Assembly (NCBI RefSeq): GCF_026283925.1
Contig: NZ_JAPDPF010000001.1
Location: 682,001 to 746,000, forward strand
From: Dyella halodurans
GTDB taxonomy: Bacteria; Pseudomonadota; Gammaproteobacteria; Xanthomonadales; Rhodanobacteraceae
DNA length: 64,000 bases
Direction: 5' to 3'
The notes beneath the pieces were generated by a model. It made no database searches, was not told where the DNA came from, and saw nothing but the letters and a program-made list of their open reading frames with translations. The position numbers were made by a program, and so were the translations under genes. This document shows, in pieces, positions 27,111 through 35,386 of this stretch (position 1 is the first letter of the stretch; the number at the start of each line of letters is the position of its first letter).

Positions 27111-27953
27111 TCAGCGCCGTTGCGCCAGCACCCCATCCAGTGCCAGCTGCGCCTTGAAGCCCGCTTTCTCCAGGCGCTTCGCCACTTCGCGCGGGACATC
27201 GCGGTCGCTGGTGAGCTTGTTGGGGCTGCCGGTGTAGTGGAACAGGCGTCCGCCGCGGCGGAGCACGCGCGCGAGCTGGTCGTAGAACACCTGTGAGTAG
27301 AGCTCGCCGGCAATGCCGAAGCGCGGTGGATCGTGTAGCAGGGCGTCCACCGAGCCGTTGGCTACTTGCGTGATCGCCTGCGATACGTCGGCGTGGGCGA
27401 GCCGCAGGCGGCCACCATGGGCAGGCTCGTCCGGATCCGGTGACCACGGGTTGAGCGTGCGCAGCCACAACACGTCAGGGTTCTTCTCGAACGACTGGAT
27501 ACTCGCCACGCCGGCTTCCAGACAGCAGGCCGCGAAGTAGCCCAGGCCGCCACAGGTATCCAGCAGCACCTTGCCGCGCGGCTCGACCAAGGCCACCTTG
27601 CGGCGCGCGTCCTCGAACGGCGATTCCTTCGACGTGGGCAGCATCTTGATGCCGTCGATCTCGAAGGTGGGTGCGCCCCATTCGGTGGGCACCAGCTTGA
27701 TAAGCGAGCCGGAAAATCGCGATACCGGCGCAAACTCGTCGCCGTCCCAGTAATAAATCGTGCGGTCTTTCAGCTTGTGCGGATAGGTGTAGCGCTGGCC
27801 TTTCCATTCCCACGCATCCGTCTGCAAGACCGCGCTGCCTTGTGAGCGGCCCAGGTCCAGCGAGCCGGTCCATACGCCCGCGCTGGCGTCGCGCGCAGCG
27901 AGCAGGGTCTCGCCGATGGGGCGCGTGAGCAGGGGGCCGGAATAATGCGACAA
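27111..27953 (-). CDS. SAM-dependent methyltransferase, COG2521-like
   Basis: About 280 residues. The start is likely TTG at 27953, preceded by AGGAG ten bases upstream (protein begins SHYSGPLLTRPIGETLL). The N-terminal part contains DAWEWKGQRYTYPHKL, then a class-I methyltransferase core: SAM-binding LLDTCGGLGYFAACCLE, acidic QSFEKNPDVLWL and motif IV LLHDPPRFG, followed by VLRRGGRLFHYTGSP. The layout resembles COG2521, first described in archaea. Substrate unknown; a DPPR motif hints at an amino or ring-nitrogen acceptor. An ATP-grasp gene lies upstream on the same strand. Confidence 0.75.
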   Translation of the reverse strand: MSHYSGPLLTRPIGETLLAARDASAGVWTGSLDLGRSQGSAVLQTDAWEWKGQRYTYPHKLKDRTIYYWDGDEFAPVSRFSGSLIKLVPTEWGAPTFEIDGIKMLPTSKESPFEDARRKVALVEPRGKVLLDTCGGLGYFAACCLEAGVASIQSFEKNPDVLWLRTLNPWSPDPDEPAHGGRLRLAHADVSQAITQVANGSVDALLHDPPRFGIAGELYSQVFYDQLARVLRRGGRLFHYTGSPNKLTSDRDVPREVAKRLEKAGFKAQLALDGVLAQRR

Positions 27954-28134
27954 GACGGGTAATCTCCTGGAGTGAGCGTGCGCCGCTATCCGTGTCAGCG
28001 GGATCGAAACGGGCTCGGCGGGCATTGCCCCGCGAATGGGCTGGCGCGAGTGGCACGTATTGGGCGAACGCGCACCGTCGAAGGATATCGGTGCGCCCGC
28101 AAGGGCGCAAAGACCAGCTTCGACGGGCAGCGTC

Positions 28135-28154
28135 CCCGCCACCGAGGTGGCGGG
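28135..28154 (-). terminator. Hairpin after the ATP-grasp gene
   Basis: A nine-base perfect stem CCCGCCACC with GGTGGCGGG, 24 bases after the ATP-grasp stop; a second hairpin GCGCCC-GGGCGC is at 28093-28108. Neither has a U run, so they may only weaken read-through into the methyltransferase gene. Confidence 0.4.
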
Positions 28155-28178
28155 TAGTGCCGGCGCCGTGCGACGAGG

Positions 28179-29051
28179 TCAGGCCGCCAGGCGCTTGCGC
28201 AGGTTTTGCGCAAAGCGCTCGGCCGCTTCCTGGCGACCCTCGAAATGTAGGCAAGGTTCGATCATTTCCAGCTCCATCAGCAGGAAACGGCCCTGCACGA
28301 TCACGCCGTCCACGCGTGCATAGGCGGCATCGGCATGGCCTAGCGCTGCCGCTGCTGCCAGGACTCGCTTGGCGCTGGCGACCAGCGCTGCATCGGGCTC
28401 GATCGCCTGCGTGGTGCCGCCGAATTCGCTCTGCACGCGGTAGTCGCCCGTGGCCGGCCGCTTGATCACCGCGTGGCTGAATTCGCCATCGAAGAACAGC
28501 AGCGACCACTCCCCATCGCTTACGACCTCGGGCACGAACGGCTGCACCAGGTAATCGAACTCCGCCGGGAGCTGGGCGACAATCTGCCTGACCATTGCGT
28601 CATCGCTGTTGCCGCGAGCGGTGTGGCGGGCCGTGCCACTGACGGTCGGCTTGACCACGACTTGCCGCGCCGGCATGGCTGCCAGCGTTGGCAGCAACTG
28701 GCTGGCCGGCACCATCTGGGTGGGAATGATCTCGACGCCCTGCGTCGCCAGTTCCAGCAGATAGCGCTTGTCGCTGTTCCAGCGCAGCAGTGCCTTGTTG
28801 TTGATGGTCGGCACCGGCAGCTGATCCAGCCATCGCCTGAAGGCTGGGTAGTGCTTGAAGTAGTCCCAGGTCGTACGGATCAGCACCGCGTCGAATGGCG
28901 ACCAGTCCACCTCGGGGTCGTTCCAGACGCAGGCGGTCGGTTCGATGCCCAGGCTTTGGAGCGTTGCCGCGAGATGAGCGTCGTCGGGATGTATGTCCGG
29001 AATGATCACGGACGTGGCAATGGCGAGTCGATGGATGGGGGAAGCGGACAT
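28179..29051 (-). CDS. ATP-grasp family protein
   Basis: A 290-residue protein related to RimK/DcsG-type ATP-grasp ligases. Key stretches: IIPDIHPDDAHLAATLQSLG and AVLIRTTWDYFKHYPAFRRWL (N-terminal domain), VVVKPTVSGTARHTARGN (nucleotide loop), LVQPFVPEVVSDGEWSLLFF and, for metal and ATP, YARVDGVIVQGRFLLMELEMIEPCLHF. The acceptor is unknown; such proteins ligate amino acids or small acids to amines. The start ATG 29051 follows AGGAGG. The next 294 bases upstream have no gene. Confidence 0.78.
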   Translation of the reverse strand: MSASPIHRLAIATSVIIPDIHPDDAHLAATLQSLGIEPTACVWNDPEVDWSPFDAVLIRTTWDYFKHYPAFRRWLDQLPVPTINNKALLRWNSDKRYLLELATQGVEIIPTQMVPASQLLPTLAAMPARQVVVKPTVSGTARHTARGNSDDAMVRQIVAQLPAEFDYLVQPFVPEVVSDGEWSLLFFDGEFSHAVIKRPATGDYRVQSEFGGTTQAIEPDAALVASAKRVLAAAAALGHADAAYARVDGVIVQGRFLLMELEMIEPCLHFEGRQEAAERFAQNLRKRLAA

Positions 29052-29345
29052 GGCGAAACCTCCTGTCGTGGAGGGCGCCCTTGTCAGAGATCCCAGCCGA
29101 GCGTGGCGGATTGACTCCGTCGCAGCACCCCTCGGCATGGGCCGCGCGACGACCAGCGTGCGCGCAGTCGGAAGCATCAGATATCAATGCATGGATAGTC
29201 TGTCCGAGCGGTTGCTACCCGTCAATCTTGAACGACTCGTGTCTCCAGCAGGCGCACGATAGCCAGCGAGATATCGCCTTGGGTGACGCCCGGCATGGCC
29301 GTTGCCTACGCTGCGCAGAACCACTCAGGCTCGCATGCCGAGTCG

Positions 29346-30182
29346 TCATGCGAGCCCGACCGCGCGCGTCAACAGGAACAGGCCGGCGGCGACGACAACC
29401 GCTCCGATGACTCGCGCCACGCGCCTACCGTCGGGTGTCAGCCGTTCGGCGGTAATCATTGCCGTCACCAGCGCCATCGCACGCCAGTCCATCACGCCGA
29501 CCACCAGCAGGATCACTGTCAGGCCCGCACAACAGATGATGCAGTGGAGGCCGAGATGCAGGCCATGCCGCCAGGCCGTCGCCGCATCGGCCGCCAGCGA
29601 ATCGCCGCATGCCTTCGTCGTCCGGCAGTGAGCAAGGTGATGCGCCTTCCACGCCGTGAACTGCAGCGCGCCGGCGATCAGGACCACGACGCTGGCCGCC
29701 ATCGGTGCGCCGCGCGCCAGTACTGGCCACTGCATCGCGATGGCGGCCAAGGCGACGCCCAGCGCAAAGGCGACCAGGCCGACCACGCTCCATGCGACAA
29801 AGTATCCCGTGCCCAGCAGGACGCTTAGCCGTCCCAACCGCGCGTGGCCCAGCCTGGCCAGCGCCTGGCGGTAATACCAAATCACTGGCACCAGGGACGG
29901 CAGCATCATCGCCACCATCATCATGATCCACATGCCGAGGAACGACGCCGCGACGCCTGGCCAGGTCTGCCCAGGCATGCGCATCCACGTCATCGACAGG
30001 TTCCAGCCGCCAGGCATGGGCATCTCGCCCATCGCTGACATGGATCGGCAGCGGCCGATGGTCAGCACGGCGCTGGCGGCAAAGAGCAGGGCTGAGCCGC
30101 CGATGAAATTGCGCTGGGAGGCTCGCGCGCAGGCGATGCCGCGCGAGGCTTGTCGTTCCCTGCTGACGTCGACGGCGTTCAT
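29346..30182 (-). CDS. DUF2182 membrane protein
   Basis: A 278-residue multi-pass protein with at least six hydrophobic segments and Met/Gly-rich patches (SMSAMGEMPMPGGWNLSMTW, FLGMWIMMMVAMMLPSLVPV). Conserved polar residues include KAHHLAHCRTTKACGD and LGLHCIICCAGLTVILL. The His/Cys/Met-rich motifs have led to the label of predicted metal-binding membrane protein; a role is not established. Its ATG overlaps the stop of the DUF899 gene by four bases. Confidence 0.8.
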   Translation of the reverse strand: MNAVDVSRERQASRGIACARASQRNFIGGSALLFAASAVLTIGRCRSMSAMGEMPMPGGWNLSMTWMRMPGQTWPGVAASFLGMWIMMMVAMMLPSLVPVIWYYRQALARLGHARLGRLSVLLGTGYFVAWSVVGLVAFALGVALAAIAMQWPVLARGAPMAASVVVLIAGALQFTAWKAHHLAHCRTTKACGDSLAADAATAWRHGLHLGLHCIICCAGLTVILLVVGVMDWRAMALVTAMITAERLTPDGRRVARVIGAVVVAAGLFLLTRAVGLA

Positions 30183-30994
30183 GACGCGGCTCGATGCTCG
30201 CCGTATTCGTCATGCCGGCGCCACCACACACCTTGCTCGTTGCGCCCCAGCGGTGCGCGGTCAAGCCACTGGTACATGCCCCACAGGCCATCCAGTCCGC
30301 GCGCATAGGTGGAATAGGTGTGGTAGACGACGCCATCGTCGAGCACGAAGGCGCTCACGCCTGGCCGGTCGCGCGTATAGGTGGCCACGTCGGTGCCGGT
30401 CATGGCCGCCATCTGGGCGACGGGTCCTTCCTCGCCGCGCAATTGCCACTCTTGTACGGTCTTCCCTGCGAGCGGCTCCTGAGTCGGCGCCACCGCTTCG
30501 CGACGGTAGTTGTATTCGATGCCGGTCTTCTGCTGTTGCTCCTCGGTGAAGCCGACGTTGAAATCGAAGTTGAAGTCGCCACCGCGCGTGGACGCCCACG
30601 GGAAGGTCCAACCCATCCGGCGCTTGTAGGCCTGGAGCTTGGCCAGCGATGCCCGCGACACGGCCGCCAGGGTGACGTCGTGGTTCGCCAGGTGCACGGC
30701 GAAGCCGTCGAAGCCGTCCGCGATCGACGAGCAGGACGGGCATCCCGCGGTGTAGTCCGGTCCGAACATGAAGTGATAGACGAGCAGCTGCGAGCGTCCC
30801 TGGAACAGGTCGGTCAGGGAGGCGATGCCTTTATCGGTATCGAAGCGATACGCCTTGTCGACCCGGACCCAGGGCAGCTCCTGGCGTCGCTGCGCCAGCT
30901 CGTCGCTGTGCCGCGTCAGCGCTTTCTCCGCCTCGAGCAAGTCGAGTCGCGCCGCCAGCCATTCTTCACGTGTTCCCGTCTTGTGCATGGTCAT
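30179..30994 (-). CDS. DUF899 thioredoxin-like protein
   Basis: A 271-residue protein of the DUF899 family (thioredoxin-like fold). Conserved parts are RREEWLAAR-like (GTREEWLAARLDLLEAEKAL), RQELPWVRVDKAYRF, LLVYHFMFGPDYTAGCPSCS, AVSRASLAKLQAYKRRMGWTFPW, GVSAFVLDDGVVYHTYSTYARGLD. The CPSC pair (Cys in GCPSCSS) could be redox-active. Function is not established. Forms an operon with DUF2182 and faces a divergent winged-helix gene, a pairing that may reflect control by that regulator. Confidence 0.83.
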   Translation of the reverse strand: MTMHKTGTREEWLAARLDLLEAEKALTRHSDELAQRRQELPWVRVDKAYRFDTDKGIASLTDLFQGRSQLLVYHFMFGPDYTAGCPSCSSIADGFDGFAVHLANHDVTLAAVSRASLAKLQAYKRRMGWTFPWASTRGGDFNFDFNVGFTEEQQQKTGIEYNYRREAVAPTQEPLAGKTVQEWQLRGEEGPVAQMAAMTGTDVATYTRDRPGVSAFVLDDGVVYHTYSTYARGLDGLWGMYQWLDRAPLGRNEQGVWWRRHDEYGEHRAAS

Positions 30995-31122
30995 CGTCGT
31001 GTCCTCCGTCAGGTGTGCCTGGTCGCACGCAAGCGCGTCGTTACGACGTGCTGATGGGTGCTCGTGAGGTAGATTAGGCGCGGGTATCGGAGGGTGGGAG
31101 TGACAAGTGTGGCGGGATTCCG

Positions 31123-32343
31123 ATGGACTCTCTGATCACGGCGGCAGCGCGTTCACTCGCGGCGGGTGACCCGCTGGGCGCGCTGAACCTGGTCGCCTTG
31201 CGCGACGATGCGGCTGCGCTTGCGCTGCGCGGTATCGCGATGGCACAGCTCGGCGACTTCGTGCGGGCCAAGGCGCTGGTGCGACGAGCAGCGCGCGCCT
31301 TCGGTGCCAGGGAAGCCGTGGCCCGCGCGCGATGTGTGGTCGCCGAGGCCGAGATCGCACTCGTCTCGCGCGATCTCGGCTGGCCTGCCAAGGCGCTCGA
31401 TGCGGCGCGGGCGACGCTCGAAGCGCATGGCGATCGGGTGAACGCGGCGCATGCGCGCTATCTCGGCGTCAGGCGCCTGTTGTTGATCGGGCGTCTCGAC
31501 GAGGCCGAACGCACGCTCGCCGAGTTCGACCCGAGCTTGCTCCCGCCCGCCTTGAGAGCCGCCCACGAATTGGTTGTCGCCGGGATCGCCATGCGGCGGC
31601 TGCACACGAAGACCGCGCATGCCGCCCTGGTCCAGGCTGCGCATGCGGCACGCAATGCAGGTATTCCCGCGCTCGTGGCGGAAGTCGAAAGCGCGTCCCT
31701 GCTATTGAGTACGCCAGCGGCACGCCTGCTGGCGGGCGGCGAGCAACGCCAGCTCCTGCTCGACGAGGTAGAGGCGTTGCGGGCGTCGAAGGCGCTGGTC
31801 GTGGATGCCTGCCGTTATCTTGTGCGCGACGCCGGCACCGTGGTCTCGCTGGCGCGGCGCCCGGTGTTGTTCGCGCTGGCGCGCGCGCTGGGCGAGGCGT
31901 GGCCTGCCGACGTGCCGCGCGACACGCTCATCGCGCTGGCGTTCAGGGCCAGGCGACCCGATGAATCGCACCGTGCGCGCTTGCGCGTTGAGATCGGCCG
32001 GCTGCGCACGCTGCTGCACGCGCAGGCCGATGTCAGCGCCACGCAGCGAGGCTATGCGCTCGCTCCACGCCACGCGCGCGAGGTGGTGGTGCTGACCTGG
32101 CTCGTCGAAGAGCAGCATGCGGCGGTGCTCGCGTCTCTTGCCGACGGTGAGTCGTGGTCGAGCTCGGCGCTGGCGCTTGCACTGGGCATCAGTCAGCGTA
32201 CGGTGCAGCGCATCCTCGATGCGCTGGCAGTGGCTGGCAAGGTGCAGTCGTTTGGTCGGGGCCGTGCGCGTCGCTGGATGACCCCGCCCGTGCCGGGATT
32301 CACGACGATCTTGTTACTCCCCGCACCGCTACCGGGCGACTAG
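31123..32343 (+). CDS. Helix-turn-helix regulator with TPR-like helical repeats
   Basis: A 406-residue Ala/Arg/Leu-rich protein. Residues about 20-190 are tandem helices (ALALRGIAMAQLGDFVRAKA, RLLLIGRLDEAERTLAEFDP, TAHAALVQAAHAARNAGIPA) of TPR type; the end carries a winged helix (SWSSSALALALGISQRTVQRI then LDALAVAGKVQSFGRGRARR). I know of no fixed name. It is divergent from DUF899-DUF2182 across a 128-base region and 9 bases upstream of the beta-propeller gene, so it plausibly regulates both transcripts. Confidence 0.75.
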   Translation: MDSLITAAARSLAAGDPLGALNLVALRDDAAALALRGIAMAQLGDFVRAKALVRRAARAFGAREAVARARCVVAEAEIALVSRDLGWPAKALDAARATLEAHGDRVNAAHARYLGVRRLLLIGRLDEAERTLAEFDPSLLPPALRAAHELVVAGIAMRRLHTKTAHAALVQAAHAARNAGIPALVAEVESASLLLSTPAARLLAGGEQRQLLLDEVEALRASKALVVDACRYLVRDAGTVVSLARRPVLFALARALGEAWPADVPRDTLIALAFRARRPDESHRARLRVEIGRLRTLLHAQADVSATQRGYALAPRHAREVVVLTWLVEEQHAAVLASLADGESWSSSALALALGISQRTVQRILDALAVAGKVQSFGRGRARRWMTPPVPGFTTILLLPAPLPGD

Positions 32344-32352
32344 GATGGACGC

Positions 32353-33009
32353 ATGAACAAATCAGCCGCTGACATCATTCGTGAATACGGTCCCTTTCCG
32401 GGTGTCGACTTCGTCCATGGTGTGTCGTTTGACGGCCAGCACGTCTGGTTTGCGTCGGGCGGCAAATTGAACGCCATCGACCCCGCCAGCGGGAGCACGG
32501 TGCGTACCATCGATGTCGCGGCACATGCCGGAACGGCCTTCGATGGCGAGCACCTGTTCCAGCTCGCCGAGGATCGCATCCAGAAGATCGACCCGAACAC
32601 CGGCCGTGTCCTCGCCACCATCCCGGCGCCCGGTGGCGGCGCGGACTCGGGGCTTGCCTGGGCCGAAGGATCGCTATGGGTAGGTCAGTACCGGGCGCGC
32701 AAGATCCATCAGATCGATCCCCAGACCGGAGCGACGCTGCGCACGATCGAGTCCAACCGTTTCGTCACCGGCGTCACCTGGGTCGATGGCGAGCTTTGGC
32801 ACGGCACTTGGGAAGGTGACGAGAGTGAATTGAGGCGCATCGATCCTGATACGGGAGAAGTGCTGGAAAAAGTCGCCATGCCACCTGGCGTCGGCGTGTC
32901 GGGGCTCGAGTCCGACGGCGGCGATCAGTTCTTCTGCGGCGGGGGCGCGAGCGGGAAGTTGAGGGCTGTGCGCCGACCCAAACGGATGTCCGCGGCAGGG
33001 CGCAAGTAA
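32353..33009 (+). CDS. Six-bladed propeller-like protein (glutamine cyclotransferase-like)
   Basis: A 218-residue cytoplasmic protein composed of YVTN/SMP-30-like blades: DGQHVWFASGGKLNAIDPAS, DRIQKIDPNTGRVLATIPAP, GSLWVGQYRARKIHQIDPQT, GELWHGTWEGDESELRRIDP. It begins nine bases after the regulator stop, hence translationally linked. The fold fits glutamine-cyclotransferase or NHL-like families; no catalytic residue assignment is safe. It ends with a basic tail (RAVRRPKRMSAAGRK). Confidence 0.72.
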   Translation: MNKSAADIIREYGPFPGVDFVHGVSFDGQHVWFASGGKLNAIDPASGSTVRTIDVAAHAGTAFDGEHLFQLAEDRIQKIDPNTGRVLATIPAPGGGADSGLAWAEGSLWVGQYRARKIHQIDPQTGATLRTIESNRFVTGVTWVDGELWHGTWEGDESELRRIDPDTGEVLEKVAMPPGVGVSGLESDGGDQFFCGGGASGKLRAVRRPKRMSAAGRK

Positions 33010-33129
33010 CCCCGCGGAAGATTTGAACGAGTGACTGCAAGTCATCCTTCGGCTATTGAGAGCCGTGAGGATGACGGCAGCAGGACGAAGTCTCGTCGAC
33101 GGAGGCGGACGCGTTACCGGTGCGGCTCG

Positions 33130-33804
33130 TCACCACACGCCAGGCACCAGGCGAAAGCGGACCTGGGCGGCGTAGTCGCGATAGCCGGCCAGGCCGTCCA
33201 TCAGCATCGCCTCTTCGCCGAAGATGCGCAGCGCCAGCAGCGGCACGAACACGGCCAGCCACAACAGGCCCCACAGCGAACCCAGCAGCAGCGGTGCGCC
33301 CACCATCAACAGCAGCGCGTAGCTGTACATCGGATGGCGCACTACGGCGTACGGGCCGTTGGAGATCACAGTCTGCGCGCGTTCCTTTTGCAGGCGAATC
33401 ATGACCGAGGCGAAATGATTCGTCCGCAGGACCTGGGCCCAGCCGCAGAAGGCGCCGATGATGAGCAACGCGCCGAGCACCTGCGCCCACATGGGCGTAT
33501 GCGACCAGCCGAATCGCCGTGCATCCAGCCCCATGAACACGAACCAGGCGAAAAAACACAGCACCATGGCGATGATCACGGCCCGATCCCGCGGGGCCTG
33601 ATCGTGGCTGAGCGGCGATTTCATTCTTTCGGCCAGCAGATCGGGATTCGTCTTCAGCAGCCACACGCCGATGGCGAAACCGCAGCCGCCGAAAATTCCG
33701 AGAAAAATCCACGCCTGGGGCCACGCCCATGTTCCGGCTGGAAGGAACAGCAAGCTCCACAGCAGGAGCAGGCGAAAGGTCTGACCGAAAAGCTTCTGGG
33801 CCAT
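33130..33804 (-). CDS. ICMT-like membrane methyltransferase
   Basis: A 224-residue protein with five or so membrane helices and the isoprenylcysteine carboxyl methyltransferase/PEMT signature: VISNGPYAVVRHPMYSYALLL followed by RIFGEEAMLMDGLAGYRDYA and RFRLVPGVW. The conserved RHPxY and EE..L...GY motifs bind SAM at the membrane. Physiological substrate unknown (phospholipid or small lipophilic molecule). Monocistronic; the next gene on the minus strand is far upstream. Confidence 0.82.
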   Translation of the reverse strand: MAQKLFGQTFRLLLLWSLLFLPAGTWAWPQAWIFLGIFGGCGFAIGVWLLKTNPDLLAERMKSPLSHDQAPRDRAVIIAMVLCFFAWFVFMGLDARRFGWSHTPMWAQVLGALLIIGAFCGWAQVLRTNHFASVMIRLQKERAQTVISNGPYAVVRHPMYSYALLLMVGAPLLLGSLWGLLWLAVFVPLLALRIFGEEAMLMDGLAGYRDYAAQVRFRLVPGVW

Positions 33805-33988
33805 GAAGCGGACTCCCGGCTAGCTCAGGCGGAGTCTAGTGCCAAACGTGCGTGGCGAGCGCCGTGCGCAGGGCCTATACGGCGTCCGTCGTCCACTTGC
33901 AGCCGTGGAGTGCAACAGCGCATCGCACGAGTCCGTCGTCGCCTTGAAGGCGAGGTCTGCAGGCAATCCATGGCGGACACCTGAACCG

Positions 33989-34033
33989 CTGTCCGGGCGC
34001 TGTCCGGACAACCCCTGCTTTGTCCGCGGACAA
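33989..34033 (+). promoter_or_regulatory. TGTCC/GGACA palindromes, probable enhancer-protein sites
   Basis: Two perfect palindromes, TGTCCGGACA (34001-34010) and TTGTCCGCGGACAA (34020-34033), and a further half site CTGTCC (33989-33994) lie about 65-110 bases upstream of the sigma-54 promoter. That is the usual distance for bacterial enhancer-binding proteins. The CTGTC form also recalls PilR half sites; the protein that binds here is unknown. Confidence 0.6.
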
Positions 34034-34098
34034 TCCGCTGATGTTGGCTGATACGCGCGAAATGGCTTGGTTATGCGGCTTTCCGAGGCTGCCGGTGC

Positions 34099-34115
34099 TT
34101 GGCACGGGCCTTGCC
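34099..34115 (+). promoter_or_regulatory. Sigma-54 (-24/-12) promoter
   Basis: TTGGCACGGGCCTTGCC matches the RpoN consensus TTGGCACGNNNNTTGCW at all but the last base, with GG at 34101-34102 and GC at 34113-34114 separated by exactly ten bases. Transcription would start near 34126, giving a leader of about 34 bases before the small exported-peptide gene. Confidence 0.82.
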
Positions 34116-34159
34116 ATATACCTGGTGAGAGCTTCCCAACCCGATCACGGAGAACGGCC

Positions 34160-34315
34160 ATGAAATTCGAGACCCTGATGCTGAAAAGCCTGTTTGCCGC
34201 CAGCCTGCTGGTTTGCGTGCTGACGATTGGTTCGATGATCACGTCGCAGGCGAATGCGCCGGGCGCCGTGGCCACCCAGGTTGCTGTTGCCGTCGCAGCG
34301 AATGCGCAAGGTTGA
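34160..34315 (+). CDS. Sigma-54-controlled small exported peptide (51 aa)
   Basis: A 51-residue frame with GGAG ribosome site and a membrane or signal segment: MKFETLMLKSLFAASLLVCV then LTIGSMITSQANA. If cut after QANA the mature peptide is only about 18 residues, APGAVATQVAVAVAANAQG-like, Ala/Val-rich and uncharged. If uncut it is a single-pass membrane peptide. No family known to me. The gene stands alone between an ICMT-like gene (divergent) and a DUF1579-like gene (convergent), under the promoter described at 34099 and followed by a perfect inverted repeat. The context argues it is a real gene. Confidence 0.7.
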   Translation: MKFETLMLKSLFAASLLVCVLTIGSMITSQANAPGAVATQVAVAVAANAQG

Positions 34316-34355
34316 GCTGCCCCCTCCCGCAAGGACGTATGTTGAAGTTGCTGTT

Positions 34356-34406
34356 TGGCCATCCAAACCGGTCCACCTTCAGATGGCGGCCCGGTTTGGA
34401 TGGCCA
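34356..34406 (+). repeat. Perfect 16-bp inverted repeat after the peptide gene
   Basis: Arms TGGCCATCCAAACCGG (34356-34371) and its complement (34391-34406) across a 19-base loop, 40 bases past the stop. There is no U run on either side, so this may be a 3' stability element, an sRNA-like structure, or a protein site as well as a terminator between convergent genes. Confidence 0.75.
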
Positions 34407-34456
34407 GCTCGGAAGGCCAGCTCCGCTGCTGGAAAAACAGTGCCGGTACTAGCGGG

Positions 34457-35044
34457 TTACTGCTCCCGCGTGAAGTCCATGGTCCAGTTGACCTCCCAGG
34501 TCTTGCCGTCGTCAGCCGAGTAGGCCTGTTCCCAGTGCGCGGTCGTGGGCGTTATGTTCGACCACACAAAGCGGACACGGATGGGTTTTCCGCGCAGCGT
34601 GTCGGTGGAATAGAACGTGCCGATGCCGTGCTCGAAGTGCCCCTTCACCGGCGGATCGAGTTCGCCGAACGGGTCGCGTCCATCCAGCCACCAGATCGCC
34701 CACTGTCCGGTCTTCGTGTCGTACGAGCGCAGGCCCACGCCTCGGTAGGTGCCCTCGGGCGTGTTGAACACGTTGTCGTCGACATTGGCGTAGCCATCCA
34801 TCAGCTTGCGCATGCTGAGGCTGCCGTCGAACTCTTCCCAGTCGTGGCTGTTGGCCAGCTTTTCCTTCAGCTTGCGATGGTGGCCGCGCCAGTTGCCGAC
34901 CAGGAAGTCGAAGTCGTGCAGGCCGGCGAGGTTGGGCTTGCCGACCACGGTCTTGGGCGTGTCCTGCGAGGCGTGGAGCAGGCTTGCCGATGCGATGACG
35001 CTTGCCGCCAGCGCGGCCATAAACACAACGCGAAAGCCTTTCAT
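34457..35044 (-). CDS. Exported DUF1579-like protein
   Basis: A 195-residue protein with signal peptide (MKGFRVVFMAALAASVIASA) and a calycin-like domain: HDFDFLVGNWRGHHRKLKEK, GVGLRSYDTKTGQWAIWWLD, and GTFYSTDTLRGKPIRVRFVW. The FLVGxWxG opening and the WxxWWLDGR centre are typical of DUF1579-like proteins, whose ligand is unknown. Single gene; the 95-base upstream region shows no obvious operator. Confidence 0.72.
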   Translation of the reverse strand: MKGFRVVFMAALAASVIASASLLHASQDTPKTVVGKPNLAGLHDFDFLVGNWRGHHRKLKEKLANSHDWEEFDGSLSMRKLMDGYANVDDNVFNTPEGTYRGVGLRSYDTKTGQWAIWWLDGRDPFGELDPPVKGHFEHGIGTFYSTDTLRGKPIRVRFVWSNITPTTAHWEQAYSADDGKTWEVNWTMDFTREQ

Positions 35045-35386
35045 GGGACGGTCCTTCTGCGGAGGAGTCCGCCTATGGTCGCGCCGCCCCAGCTCCCGGC
35101 ACCAGGGCCTTTGGGCAGGAAGCCCAATTCGTCAGCTCAATGAAAGACGGACTTGTCATCATCACTCACTTCCCAGCTATCCAAGGACAGCTTGGGTGAG
35201 CTTTGTTTGTCACTGGCTGCAATGGTTACTGCCGCGTGAATGACGCGTTTTCCACGCGATACGTTCACTGCCGACAGCTTCGCGCAAGCTTCGCGCAAGC
35301 TAATCGCAGATGAGCGGATCATCGGTGCCCAGCGCGCCAAGTGCGGCATCCGATCTCCCAGTTACCTGTCGTCATCAAGACCGATC

